From Mesomycoplasma ovipneumoniae (GTDB lineage Bacteria; Bacillota_I; Bacilli_A; Mycoplasmatales; Metamycoplasmataceae): a stretch of 64,000 bases of DNA. Positions 9,268 to 20,491 of this stretch are shown piece after piece. A program made the translations under genes and the position numbers. The stretch is from assembly GCA_009756935.1 (NCBI GenBank), contig VZDP01000002.1, positions 124,001-188,000 on the forward strand, written 5' to 3'. The notes below the pieces were generated by a model. The model made no database searches. It saw only the letters and a list, made by a program, of their open reading frames with translations, and was not told where the DNA came from. Positions within the stretch are counted from its first letter, which is position 1, and each line of letters begins with the position of its first letter.

Positions 9268-10845
9268 TTAAAATTTTAGACAAAAATCGAATTTTTCAGC
9301 TAAATTTTGGTCTAAATTATGCAAAACTAACAAGAGGGTAACATCTTGCTCAAGTAGTCAATTTATAAGATTATTAATATTTGATTTGTCAAGATTTGAA
9401 AAACCTTCATCGATAATTAATATTTTTTTTGTTTCAAAAACATGACTTGCAAAATTAATTAACTGTTTTTGTCCAACTGATAGATCTGTTTTTTCTTGGT
9501 AATTAATTAAGTTTTTGTCTTTTAGGTCATTTAAATTAATTAAATTAATTAATTCATTGATTTTTTCAAGATCAGTTTTTGAATAAAAACTGATATTTTC
9601 AGCTAAATTACCTTCAATTAAGGCCGGATTATTATCAATAAAACTTATATTTTGAATAATATTTTTATCAGAAATTGTTTTTAAATTAGTTGAATTGAAA
9701 AAAATCTCACCTTTATAATCGCGCTCAATACCCATTAAAATCTTTAAAAACGTCGATTTTCCAGAGCCATTATCACCTTGAAGCAAATATTTTTTACCAA
9801 CTATAATTTCAAAATTAATATTTTCTAGCACTTTTTTATTTTCATAGTCAAAATTCAAGTTTTTGACGCTAATTTTATGAATTTTTTCTGTAAAATCTTC
9901 AAAATTCAAATTTGTTTTAGGTTTATTTTCATTTAATTTAGAATCTTTAAATTGTTTTTTCAGTGATAAATATTGAACTCCCACAACAATAAAAGTATTA
10001 AAATTACTGATAAGTAACTGGTTGGCACTATTGATAGTTACCAAAGCAATTATTGTTGATGCTGGATTTTCATAATAAATTCCTAAAAAAATGATTGCTA
10101 AATCCGTTAAAATTAAAAATAATTTGCGAATTGTTAAATTTATATTTGTATTAAATTGATCCCACAATCTATATTTTCTTTGCATAAAACTGGCGTTTTT
10201 TGATGTTGGTGTTAGGATTTTTTTTAGCAAATGAATTTTACCGAAAAATAAAAATGCCTCAAATTTATTTAATTTTTCGCTAAATTCGCTGTTTAAATTT
10301 TCAAGTGAATCTAGTTGTTGTCTAATTTTTTCACTAAAAAATTTTCTAAAAAAAATGGGAAAAGTAATTCAAGCCAAAGTCAAACCAAAAACTATTGATC
10401 CAATTATTGGATTTATATAAAAAATAGTTGCCAAAATTGCAATAATTGGAAAAATTAAAGAAATAATATAAAATAAAAATGCAAAAAGTGTCTCGCCTTT
10501 TGTGAAAGCCTCGTTAAAAAACAATGAAAAATAGTTTCCAGGGGTATTTTTAACATATTCTTTATATGATAAATTGTTAAAAATACTCAATTTTTCTTTA
10601 ATTAATTTTAGCGCGCTTAATTGTCCAAAAATTCTTGAAAAAAGTGAATTATAAATAACAGATAAAAGAGAACTAATTATAATTGCAAACATATCTAACC
10701 CTAACCAAATTCACATTTTAATTTGATTATTGTCTGATAAAGCCTGGTATAAAAATCTTTTTGTAACTACTGAAAGACCAACGATACAAAATATAAAAAG
10801 TGAATAAAAAATATTAAAAATATGCAATTTAACTATTTTTTTCAT
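9268..10845 (-). CDS. ABC exporter, fused membrane and ATPase domains (lanthipeptide locus, second subunit)
   Basis: 525 residues in code 4. The N-terminal half has about six hydrophobic segments (ABC type 1 exporter domain); the ATPase half has Walker A GDNGSGKST (residues ~357-365), signature LSVGQKQ, Walker B KILIIDEGF and an H-loop His (LVLHNLD). No N-terminal C39 peptidase domain is present, so it would not remove a leader peptide. The ATG at 10845 lies inside the 3' end of the preceding exporter gene (17-bp overlap, GGAG-type site upstream), implying translational coupling and a heterodimer. Last gene of the minus-strand operon that begins with the precursor peptide at 14864. Confidence 0.85.
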
Positions 10846-12436
10846 GATTATTTTTCTCCAGGTTAATTATTTCATCAAAGCCTAATTTTTGCAAATCACT
10901 TATATGATGACTAACAAAAATAATAGTTAATTCGGGGTTTTTTAACAATTGACCTATTAAAATATTTGAATAATCCTTCTGAATATTGTCAAAAGCTTCA
11001 TCAATTAGTCAAAATTTAATAGGAGAATATTGGAGCCGTGCAAAAACAATTTTTTGTTTTTGGCCTTCTGAAAGACTATTAGTACTAATTTGGGCTTCGA
11101 GGTCAAAGTCAATTTCTAGTGATTTAAGAATTGAATTTAACTTTTGATAATCTGGATTTTCTGCAAATAAAGTAATGTTGTTTTTGAGGGTTGTATTAAA
11201 AATTAAATTTTGATTATCTATAAGTCCAATTTGATCTCTTAGATATTTTTGGTTCAATTCTTTCTGCTCATAGTTATTATTTATTAAGATTTTGCCTTCG
11301 TAGGTGTCATAAACTCCGGAAATTATTTTAATTAGGGTGGATTTTCCGGCGCCATTTCGCGCTGAAATCAAGTATTTTTTATTTTTTTCGAAAATAAAAT
11401 TGAAATTATCTACGATAGTTTTATCTTCAAATTTAAAATTAACATTTTGAAATTTAATACTATTGATAGGTTCTTGAATCATTACTTTTTGTTCTGACAA
11501 ATTATTATCTTCAACAATTTTGTCATACAAAAATGACGATTGTTTGAATGAAAATAATCCGAGGACAATTTCTCCAATGTCAGAATGCAATTGATTTGAG
11601 TATAAAAGTAGTGATAGAAAAATCGTCAAACTATAAAAATTATAAAATGTTAAAACTGATATTTCCATTATAATAAATGCTACTGAAATACTAAATAAAA
11701 AATTTAATCAAACATTTAACTTTGTCAGTTTTTTATACTCTTTTATTTGTTTTTTGGAAAAATTTTTATAACTTGTGTAAAATAATTGTTTAAATCTTTC
11801 TATTTTATTGTGAAAATAGAAAGATTTAAATGAATTAAGAAGTCCTAAATTATACTGTGAAAAAATTTCGCTATCTCTTGATAGATTCATGACAGGTTCT
11901 GATGCAAAATTGTTAATTTTTTGTTGAAAAAATAGCAAAACTAAACTTAAAATCATGGTCGATAAAATTAAAATTCAACTTCAATTTAATGACAAAACTA
12001 TCATTAATGAGATTCCGCCAAAAATTGATATAAGTGGAGTTATTATGTTTAAAAAGTTACCAATTATTTCTAAGGCAAGTCTAAGATCATAATTAAACCA
12101 CGAAATCATAGAATTTCTGTTAAATTTCAAGTGAAAATAGGAGCTGTTTTGAATTTTTTTAATAATAATATCGCTTAATTTATTTCTAATATCCATTTCT
12201 AAAAGACTGAAAATCCAACCTTTTAGAAATGAAAAAATGATAAAAATTCCAAGCGGTACTATTAACATAACCAAGGTCAAACCTAAATTAAGAGTAGGTT
12301 TTTCTTCAACAAAAAATTCAACAACAAATTTATAGCTAAAAATGTGAACTAAAAGTCCTGCTTCTTTTATTAATATTATAAAAATTATTAGTATGAATTT
12401 TGGTCTTGCTAAGTTGAATAATTTGAAAATGTTCAT
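10829..12436 (-). CDS. ABC exporter, fused membrane and ATPase domains (lanthipeptide locus, first subunit)
   Basis: 535 residues. Six predicted membrane segments (for example LILIIFIILIKEAGLL-like hydrophobic stretches) are followed by an ATPase with Walker A RNGAGKST (residues ~360-367), signature SLSEGQKQ, Walker B WLIDEAF and H-loop FVSHHISD. ATG 12436 is chosen because GAGGAG lies 5 bp upstream; an in-frame TTG at 12448 overlaps that site. It follows the synthetase gene by 54 bp. Together with the next gene it probably forms a heterodimeric peptide exporter or immunity pump. The family includes drug exporters too, so the substrate is inferred from context. Confidence 0.86.
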
Positions 12437-12490
12437 TTTTCTCCTCAATTATTCTAATTAAGATAGTATAAACTAATTTAGGAAAAGTAA

Positions 12491-14683
12491 TTAAGTGAAT
12501 AATTCTGAAATTATTATTATAGAGGCGTAAATTTTTGGCTTATAATTATTAATTTTTAAATTTTTTTGATAGCAATAATTTAAAAATTTTTCATTCTTAA
12601 CAACTTTGTAAATAGTATTAATTATCAAATAATTCAAAATTTTAAATTCTTTATGATGAAAGAGAATATCTACAAAAAATTTTTTTTCTTCATCTCAAAA
12701 ACTTAAAACAAAAATTACTCATTTTAAAACTTGTTCATAATAGTTTTTTTCATTAATTTTTTGACCGAAATAATGTATTAATCCTGTAACACCATGGAAA
12801 AAATTAATTTTGGTGGAAATCATACCTTCTAATGATTTCTCGAGTAATGTAATTCGCTTGTAATATTTATTGTATTTTCCTTTTAAAACTAAGTAACACA
12901 AACCAAGAGAGCCATCTCAAATGTATGGTGATAAATATTTTTTGTTTTTAACAAGAATTTGGTTATTATGTTTTTCTACGCGCTTATCGAAAATATAATC
13001 AATTATTTTTTGATAATAAAAATTGCTTGAAAAATCGTTATATAACTTGCTCTTCAATAAAAACCAATGCCCCCAAAATAGTAGATTTGAAGTAGTAAAA
13101 TTACCTAAATTAGTAAATTTGAAAAATTTTTCATATTTTTGTAACTTTTCTATTAAATAGGAAGGTATTTCAATATCATTAATTATTTTATATAGAAAAT
13201 CTTCTTTAAAATTACTAAATTTTAATGGTTTATTTGAATTACAAATTTTATAAATATATTCAACCTTTTCAACTAAATCACTAAAGGTTGATGTTGATGG
13301 TTTAACAAATGTTTTATTTAAAAATTCAAAATTAGACCTAGTGCCAATATATTTGCTTTTTTTAAATACATCACAAATATCTGTTATTAACCATAATGGG
13401 AAATTGTAAAACAAAATAAAATTATATAAGGATAGCAGTAATCATTTAATTTGGAATTGATTTTTAAGTACTAAAGTTTCTCCTATTAATGATTCAATAA
13501 AAATATAGTTTAATTTCAAAATATCAATTAGGAAAGCGGGGGTTTTATTAGGAAACTTGTCATTAAATAATGAAATTTTACTTAATATTTTTTCTGTTTT
13601 AGAGCCTAAAACATACGAAGTTTCTAGATCAATAAAAAAACACTTTATATTATTACAAATAAAATTTTTTGGATTAACATCATTCAATATTATGTTCTCA
13701 TTGTGAAAATTATAAATACAGTCAAATGCTTTTCTAAAATTATCTCTATATTTTTTTCTATCGTTAGAATTGAATCAATTTCTTCTATGAAAGTTTATGC
13801 TATTTAATATGAACTTTAAATCTTTACCATTGATAAAACTTTTGGATAGATAAAAATTATTTTGAAAAACAAAACTATCAATATATTGGTGAGAATATTG
13901 AAAATTTTTATTTGATAACTGAAATAACAATTTTGCTTCATTGCGTCTAAAAAAAATTAGCTGAATATTTTTAGTAGTTATCGCATAAAGTGGAGATGAT
14001 TTCAGGATGATATACTTTTTACTATGAATATCTTGTGCAAAAAATATAGTTGAAATAGTGTTTCTATGAACAAAATATAGGATTAGAAACCGATTATTCA
14101 ATATAACTTTTTCAAAATTAAACAATGAGTTATTACGCGGGAATGGTTCGTTTATAAAAACAGGCAGAAAATACTCCGCCTGTTTTCTATCTAATATTTT
14201 TTGGTTATTTGGACCAATTAAATAAGGTTTATGCGAATAATTTGATCCATAACGATAAAAAACATTTGTTGAATCAAAAAAGATTCTACTAGAATTTATG
14301 TTAACACCTATAAATTTTTTTAAAGCATTGTATAGGTACATTACATAAATTTTAAATTTTTCTTCAGACTCGCAATAAATAGTTATAAATTTACCAAATG
14401 AAAAAATGTCGATATTAATTGATTGATTATTTAGCAATAATTGTTCATTCTTTATAAACTTAAAGTTTATTTCATTTTCAAAACAATAATCAAAAACTAT
14501 TTGTAAAACATTAATAGCATGTTTTGCAATGGATGAAATATGGATTTTTCACCCGTAATCTGGTATTTTAGTAGAAGAAAAATTTGCAGAGATAAAAATT
14601 TTATCTTCATTAAAAATAACATTCTGCTTTATGAATTTTATTTTGTCAAGATAAAAAATATCTCTAACTTTTAGAAATTTCAT
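12491..14683 (-). CDS. Class III (LanKC-type) lanthionine synthetase
   Basis: 730 residues, MKFLKVRDIF to TAA, continuous once TGA is Trp. It reads as the three-domain class III synthetase. (1) Lyase: GWKIHIS (residues ~44-50), GKFITIY (~97-103), YRYG (~143-146), then a DRK within ILDRKQAEYFLPVF (~163-176), matching the usual order in LanKC proteins. (2) Ser/Thr kinase: catalytic loop ILNDVNPKNF (D335, N340) and metal-binding FIDLET (D352). (3) LanC-like cyclase from ~400 with alpha-barrel motifs WDGSLGL (~589) and FFHGVTGLIHYF (~628), but no Cys-Cys-His zinc ligands, as in class III enzymes. Slightly short for the family (~800-900). The precursor gene lies 37 bp upstream and the exporters downstream. 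Alternative: a class IV enzyme, less likely given the N-terminal motifs and missing zinc site. Confidence 0.87.
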
Positions 14684-14692
14684 AAATAATTT

Positions 14693-14721
14693 AAATTATT
14701 GCAAAAAGCATGCAATAATTT
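14693..14721 (-). promoter_or_regulatory. Hairpin between precursor and synthetase genes
   Basis: Perfect 11-bp inverted repeat (AAATTATTGCA 14693-14703 and its complement 14711-14721) with a 7-nt loop, starting at the precursor stop codon and ending 10 bp before the synthetase ATG. No long T-run follows, so it fits partial termination or mRNA protection, the common way RiPP operons make more precursor than enzyme. Confidence 0.6.
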
Positions 14722-14864
14722 TATTTATTAATTATAATAACGCATCTTCAAGTTATATTTAAAATAGCGAAATTAACAATTTCATTTTTAGAAAAACTGT
14801 CTAACTCAGTCAAAGATGTTGTTGTGTCTAATTCAGGTAATAAATTTAAATCTAGGAATTTCAT
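14721..14864 (-). CDS. Putative lanthipeptide precursor peptide, 47 aa
   Basis: ATG at 14864 with an excellent site (GGAGGT, 7 bp spacing) and TAA at 14721; one TGA-Trp. Residues 3-12 are FLDLNLLPEL, close to the class III leader signature (I/F)LxL(Q/N) recognised by LanKC enzymes. The rest is rich in Ser/Thr (T14-T16, S17, T19, S23, S25, T38) and has a single Cys, C41, in NITWRCVIIINK. T38-W-R-C41 has the spacing for one methyllanthionine ring. It lies directly in front of the synthetase. Length, leader motif and position all fit LanA; the modification itself is inferred. It lacks the classic Ser-x2-Ser-x(2-5)-Cys labionin pattern. Confidence 0.75.
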
Positions 14865-14891
14865 TATACACCTCCACTATATTTTTTTACA

Positions 14892-14900
14892 ATTATAGCA
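14892..14900 (-). promoter_or_regulatory. Extended -10 promoter of the lanthipeptide operon
   Basis: Minus-strand TGCTATAAT, an extended -10 element, ~28 bp before the precursor ATG. It is the only good promoter match seen upstream of the five-gene-length unit, which suggests one transcript from 14885 to 9268. Confidence 0.6.
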
Positions 14901-15276
14901 TTTAATAAAATTTTAAAAAGAAAAAACTAATAAAATTTTTTATGTTTTTTTATTGGTCGTAGGCATTAAATAAAACTAGGTGAATCAAAAAAACTATGAT
15001 TCTCTTGCATGCAATTAATCTTTCAATATTTCAAATTAAAAAAAATAATAAATAATATTTAATTTACTAAAAAAATCAAAACATTTTTTCTTGGTTTCAA
15101 TAGTAATAATATTTTTTAATCTTTAGTGGTTGAAGAAAATCGCCTTTTGTTTAAAAAATTAAAAAGTTGAATTTTTTGTGCTAATTTAACATAGAATTTT
15201 CCTATTAACTTAAAAATGTTTTCTTACAAATTATTATGCTAATTTTTTAGCAATTTGTAGGAAAAAATCAAATTTA
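14901..15276. other. Intergenic region between lanthipeptide operon and pyrG
   Basis: No gene seen; only very short frames without ribosome binding sites. Near the pyrG end lies a nested inverted repeat: outer arms TCTTACAAATT (15222-15232) and AATTTGTAGGA (15252-15262), inner arms TGCTAA / TTAGCA. It sits just upstream of the pyrG -10 and could be an operator. Confidence 0.45.
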
Positions 15277-15285
15277 TGGTATAAT
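15277..15285 (+). promoter_or_regulatory. pyrG promoter, extended -10
   Basis: TGGTATAAT at 15277-15285 (TGn-TATAAT), 20 bp before the ATG; AAAGGA at 15294-15299 is the ribosome binding site. Confidence 0.65.
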
Positions 15286-15305
15286 TTGTTATCAAAGGAA
15301 AAATT

Positions 15306-16910
15306 ATGCCAAAATATATTTTTGTCAGCGGTGGAGTTTTATCCGGGATTGGCAAAGGTGTTTCAGTTGCTTCAGTTGCTAATTTATTAAAAAATTGCGG
15401 CTATTCGGTTTATATTTTGAAACTGGATCCATATTTAAATGTTGATCCAGGGGTTTTATCACCTTATGAACATGGTGAAGTTTTTGTAACCGCCGATGGT
15501 GGTGAAACTGATTTAGATTTAGGTCATTACGAGCGATTTGTTGGTCAAAATTTTTCAAAAGATTCAAATCACACAAGTGGTAAAATTTTACTTTCAATTA
15601 TTAAGAAAGAAAGAAAAGGTTTTTATCAAGGAAAAACTGTCCAAATAATTCCGCATGTAATTGATGAAATTATTTCACGAATCAAAAGTGTTGGCAATAA
15701 ATACCAAAGTGATTTTATTTTAGTTGAAATTGGTGGGACTGTTGGTGATATGGAATCAAATCCGTTTTTCTTTGCAGCCTCACAGATGGCCGCTGAGTCA
15801 AATTTTAAAAATGTGTTTTTTATTCACACAACCTACATTCCTTTTTTGAATGCTTCTAATGAATTTAAAACTAAACCGGCTCAGTTTTCTATAGCTGAAT
15901 TAAATTCGCGTGGAATTCGTGCAAATGCGATTTTTTTGCGACTTGAACATGATCAAATTGATGATCATGTTGCAAAAAAAGTTGCAAAAAGTGCCTTTTT
16001 GCCATTAGAAAATGTTATTGTTATTCCAAATCTTAAAAATATCTACCAACTTCCGTTGTTATTAGAAAAAAGTAACCTATTAAATGCTATTTTTTCCCAT
16101 TTTGAATTAGAACATAGACAACCTAAATTAGACAAATGGAGAGATTTTACTAATTTATTATTAAAAAAATGAGATAAAACAATAAAAATAGGCGCACTTG
16201 GAAAATACACACAATTTTTAGATGCTTATAAGTCAATTTTAGAAGCCCTTAAAATAACAGCCGCCTACCAAAAAATAAATTTAGAATTAGAATTTATTAA
16301 TACCGCTGATCTAAACTTTTCAACTAGTCAGTTAGAAAAATTTGATGGAATAATAATTTTACCAGGTTTTGGTTTTCGTGGATTTGAAAATAAAGTAGAA
16401 TCTGCTATTTTTACTTATCAAAATAATATTCCAACATTTGGAATTTGCCTTGGAATGCAAGCAATGACAGTTGCAATTGCGCGTCTAAATGGGATTAAAA
16501 ACGCACATTCAGCTGAATTTTTAGCAGAAAAACCTAACCAAACAAGTGTTCTTGATTATAATAAAATTGATGGTTCTAAACTTCAAATTGGTGGAACTCT
16601 CAGACTTGGTGAGTATAAGGTTGTTTTTGCGCAAAATTCCAGAATTGCCCAAATTTATGGAACTTCTTTTGCATATGAAAGACACCGTCATCGATTTGAA
16701 GTTGTTCAAAAATATGTTGACCAACTTGAGAATTCTGACTTTAGTTTTACTGGCCGAGATTCAGTTTCTAATTTAATTGAAGTTTGTGAATCTAAATCTC
16801 ATATTTTTTATATTGGTGTCCAATATCATCCTGAATTTGTAACAAGACCTCTAGAGTCTCACCCACTTTTTAACAGTTTTTTTGAAACTATTATTAAAAA
16901 TAAGTACTAA
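15306..16910 (+). CDS. pyrG: CTP synthase
   Basis: Converts UTP to CTP using glutamine and ATP. 534 residues. The synthase domain starts MPKYIFVSGGVLSGIGKG with the P-loop, followed by KLDPYLNVDPG and EHGEVFVTADGGETDLDLGHYERF. The class I glutamine amidotransferase domain has the nucleophile elbow FGICLGMQAM and the late HPEF His-Glu pair (YHPEF). Needs TGA-Trp at 16170. Single gene with its own promoter, convergent with pgsA (1-bp gap). Confidence 0.97.
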
Positions 16911-16911
16911 A

Positions 16912-17496
16912 TTATTGTTTTTTTACTAATTTAAAAACAGGGGCAACATAATAAATACCAGAAATTACTGATATAATTGCTGCAAAAATAGTTGTTAAAT
17001 TAAATAAATAATAGTGTTTTATAAAAATTTCAGTACTAATTGAGTATCCAAGGAAAATAATAACAATTGCTAAAATTTGTAAAACTGTCTTTAGTTTTCC
17101 TAAAAAATTAGCAGCTACGTTAATGTTTTTTTTGGCAAGAAAAATACGAAAGCCATCAACAATAATGTCGCGCAAAACAAAAACCAAAACAAGATATCAC
17201 GGCGTTAATTCTAAATAGGATAAGAGAAAAAAGGTCGTTGTAGTCAGTATTTTATCAGTTATTGGGTCAAAAATTTTGCCTAATTCTGACTCAAGTCTAA
17301 ATTTTCGGGCAAGGTAACCATCAAGAAAATCGGTCAAACTTGAAGCAACAAAAAAGAAAAACGCTATATAAAATAGCGAAAAATAATTATATTTGGAAAA
17401 AAGAAAGAGTAAAATAAAAATTATTAAGCCGCCAAGAAGACGAAAAAAAGTTAAAAAATTAATAAAATAAAATAAAATATCTATTTTTTTCTTCAT
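16912..17496 (-). CDS. pgsA: CDP-diacylglycerol--glycerol-3-phosphate 3-phosphatidyltransferase
   Basis: Membrane enzyme of phosphatidylglycerol synthesis, 194 residues. The CDP-alcohol phosphatidyltransferase signature is complete: [21 protein letters not shown] followed by DP and TDK, and several hydrophobic segments surround it. ATG 17496 is chosen over an in-frame TTG at 17505. The start overlaps the 3' end of the upstream membrane-protein gene by 16 bp, suggesting coupling. Confidence 0.92.
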
Positions 17497-18125
17497 TTTT
17501 TTCAAAAAGGTAGCTTAATCGGTTTTGTCGGAATGCGATTTTGATCAAAATATTGCTGACTTAATGTTGAGAGATCGTCAATTTTAACTTTTTTTTGTTT
17601 TAAATTAGCAATTAAATGACTATAGTATTTCAAAAAGCGGATTTTTTCGTCATTATATAATCCAAGGATAGTTTTGTCATATTTTTTCAAATAACTAGCA
17701 AAATCAGTAAAATAATTAAGTTCCTTAGTATTATGTTTTGCTCATAAATTTGATTTACTTTTGGATAAAATATTTATATTATTGAAAAAAATTTTTTCAG
17801 TTTCATACCCTGTTTGAATAATTTGGGACACAACTTGATCATTTTGGAGAACCTCAAGGTGAACGCGTGCTAAATTGTTTACATCTGACATTTTAAGATT
17901 AGCGCCAACAACAAAATTTGATACTAAATCAATATTTTTTTCAATTATTACAATAATTCGTGCTAAAAAAATTGCTAAGGTTTTGTTGCTTAATTCCTTA
18001 AGTTCAGCTTTTTCTATCTTTAGTCGCCTTAATTTAAGACGATTTGAAATAAAACCATAGGCTAAAAATCCTATGATTAGCGTTGTGAGCAGTGCAATTA
18101 CGACTATTAAATTAGTATCAACCAT
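17481..18125 (-). CDS. Hypothetical membrane-anchored protein, 214 aa
   Basis: Not recognised by function. One N-terminal membrane helix ([20 protein letters not shown], residues ~6-25) is followed by a charged, helical cytoplasmic part of ~185 residues. In code 4 the frame runs on through TGA codons to TAG at 17481. It lies between topA (26 bp downstream of the topA stop) and pgsA (overlap), so it is co-transcribed with them. Single-helix anchoring and coiled-coil character are the only visible clues. Confidence 0.75.
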
Positions 18126-18151
18126 AAATAAAAATTAAAAAATATAGCTAT

Positions 18152-20056
18152 CTATTTTGTTTTTTTCTTAAATTTTGCCTTAAAATTATAGGTATTTTTG
18201 CTTTCAGGATCAGGTTTTAGAAAGCGACATTTAGGAAAACCACTACATGCAATAAAACGCTGTGAAGTTTTTCGATTGTAACGGTAAACCAAATCCATAC
18301 TGCATTCAGGACATTTTTCACCAGTTGTTTCAATTTCCATAACTATTTTTTCAAGCGGTTTTGATGAATCTGTAATTTGCTCTATTTTTGTCCAAAAATT
18401 ATCAAGAAATTCTTTATAATCTTGTTTTCCTTGAGCAATCAAATCAAGTTCTTCTTCAATTTTAGCAGTAAAATTAGTATTAATAATGTCTGGTGAAATT
18501 TTTAAAAGATTTTCCAAAACTACTCGCCCAAATTCACTCGGAATTAACGCTTTTGACTCGCTTTGAACATATAAGTGATCTTTAAGTTTTTTAACTGAGA
18601 TTGCAAAAGTTGATGGACGGCCAACTTTAATATCATCTAACTTTTCAATTAAAGTACCATCATTAAATCTTGCCGGTGGTTGGGTTTCGTGCCTGGATTC
18701 TTTAATAGTTTTTTCAAAATTTGACTCAACTTCAAATTTTGAGTCAACTAAATTATCTAACGATTCAAATTCAGGTTTAAATTTTAATTCCGGAAGTTCT
18801 GTTGCCTTGAAGTATCCATCAAATACAAATTCTGAAAATGAATAAGTAAAATTGTGTTTTTTTGAGGATGTTTTAAATAATAGACGGGTAATTTTCCGAA
18901 CAGGAACTTCCATCATTGCTGCAAGTGTTGTATTATAAACTAATTGGTAAATTTGGAAATCTAGTTGACTTAAAGGATATTTTTCTTTTGCTTCTTCAGG
19001 GCTAAGTTCTAAATCTGTTGGTCTAATGGCCTCGTGGGCATCTTGATCACCAGCAAAACCTTTGATTGATTTAGCTATATAATCTTTACCAAAATTTTTT
19101 GAAATAAATTCGCGTCCTTTTTGAAGAAAAGTTTCACTAAGACGAGTTGAATCAGTTCTTGGATAGGAAATTAAACCATGATCGCCAAAACCTTCATAAA
19201 GTTTTTGGAGCGATAATGAGACAGAAGAAGACGAATACTGCGACATCTTTTTAAAAACAGTCGCTTGTTTTAAAGGTGAAATTTTAGCATCCTTTTTTTG
19301 AGAAATCTTAAATTCATCAAGAATTAAAAACGGATTAGTTTTAATTTCATCAGTGATTTCTGTCAAAGATTCCTGGGAAAAAATCCAGTCAGATTTTTTG
19401 GACTCATTTTCAGGATTATAATAATTAACCTCAAAGGAATTGTGTTTTTCGTCTTTTAGTAGAACTGAAAGATTGAAATAAACCTCGGGAATAAAGGCTT
19501 TAATTTCTTCTTCCCTTTCAACAACTAACTTTAGGCCAATAGATTGAACACGTCCGGCAGCAGGAATTTTAGGTGCATTTTGAATTTTAGTTTTTAACAA
19601 CGAAGAAAGACGAAAGCCAATAATTCGATCAAGCATTCGCCTAGTTTGCTGCGAATTCACCAAATCTTGATTTAGACGACCTGGATTTTCAAGAGCAGAA
19701 ATAATTGCTGGTTTTGTAATTTCGTTATATTTTATCCGTTCATATTTATCAACGACATCAAGATATTCAACAAGTGAAGCGCCAATTGCTTCACCTTCGC
19801 GATCAGCATCGGTTGCTATAATGACTGTTTTAGCTTTTTTTGCTAATTTTTTTAATTCAGTTACAGTTTTTCTCTTAGTTTTATCAATTACATAAGAAGG
19901 TGTTCAGGTTTTTAAATTAATTCCAAGCCCAAATTCACCGGTTTTAGCCAAATTTGTAATGTGACCAACACAAGATGTTACTGTATAAGATGAATCTAGA
20001 TAAGATGAAATCGTATTGATTTTATTTGGAGATTCAACAATTATTAGCTTTTCCAC
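18152..20056 (-). CDS. topA: DNA topoisomerase I
   Basis: Type IA topoisomerase that relaxes negative supercoils, 634 residues. Toprim domain at the N terminus (KLIIVESPNKINTISS and IATDADREGEAIG), active-site Tyr ~298 in LISYPRTDSTRL, and one C-terminal CxxC zinc ribbon (CPECSMDL...CSGFPKC). The start is GTG at 20056, since the preceding in-frame codons reach a stop (TAA) two codons upstream and no ATG fits. One zinc ribbon rather than three is normal in mycoplasmas. Confidence 0.94.
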
Positions 20057-20071
20057 GATTTAAGGACTATT

Positions 20072-20434
20072 TTAACTTTTTAATTCTTTTCTTTTAATTT
20101 CTTTAAGACGTGCAGATTTTCCAGAACGTTCCTTCATATAATATAATTTTGCACGACGAACTTTGTTTGAACGGACAACTTCAATTTTGTCAACAAGTGG
20201 AGAATGAAGTAAAAATGTTCTCTCAACACCAACACCGTGAGAAATTTTACGAACTACAAAGCTTGAAGATAGCCCATTTTTCTTAAATTTAATTACTAAA
20301 CCTTCAAAAATTTGAATTCTACTTTTATTACCTTCTTGAATTTTAACGTGAACACGAACGTTATCACCTGGCTGAAAAGTTTGGAAATCACGTATTTGGG
20401 TTGCTTCAACAATTTGCATTAATCTTGTTTGCAT
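20072..20434 (-). CDS. rplS: 50S ribosomal protein L19
   Basis: 120 residues with the L19 core [31 protein letters not shown] and the basic tail [21 protein letters not shown]. It follows trmD by ~57 bp in the conserved rpsP-trmD-rplS order, with AAGGAG upstream of ATG 20434. Confidence 0.97.
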   Translation of the reverse strand: MQTRLMQIVEATQIRDFQTFQPGDNVRVHVKIQEGNKSRIQIFEGLVIKFKKNGLSSSFVVRKISHGVGVERTFLLHSPLVDKIEVVRSNKVRRAKLYYMKERSGKSARLKEIKRKELKS

Positions 20435-20491
20435 GTCTTACTCCTTAAAAATTTTTTTGTTGATTTATAAATTATAATAAAAAAAATTTAT

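Noticed and set aside
12437..12448. TTG start adding MRRK to the first exporter
   Set aside because: The GAGGAG ribosome binding site lies within those codons, so the ATG at 12436 is the start.
14870..15270. A second lanthipeptide precursor upstream of the first
   Set aside because: Only a 14-codon frame (MQENHSFFDS...) without a proper ribosome binding site, leader motif or Cys was found.
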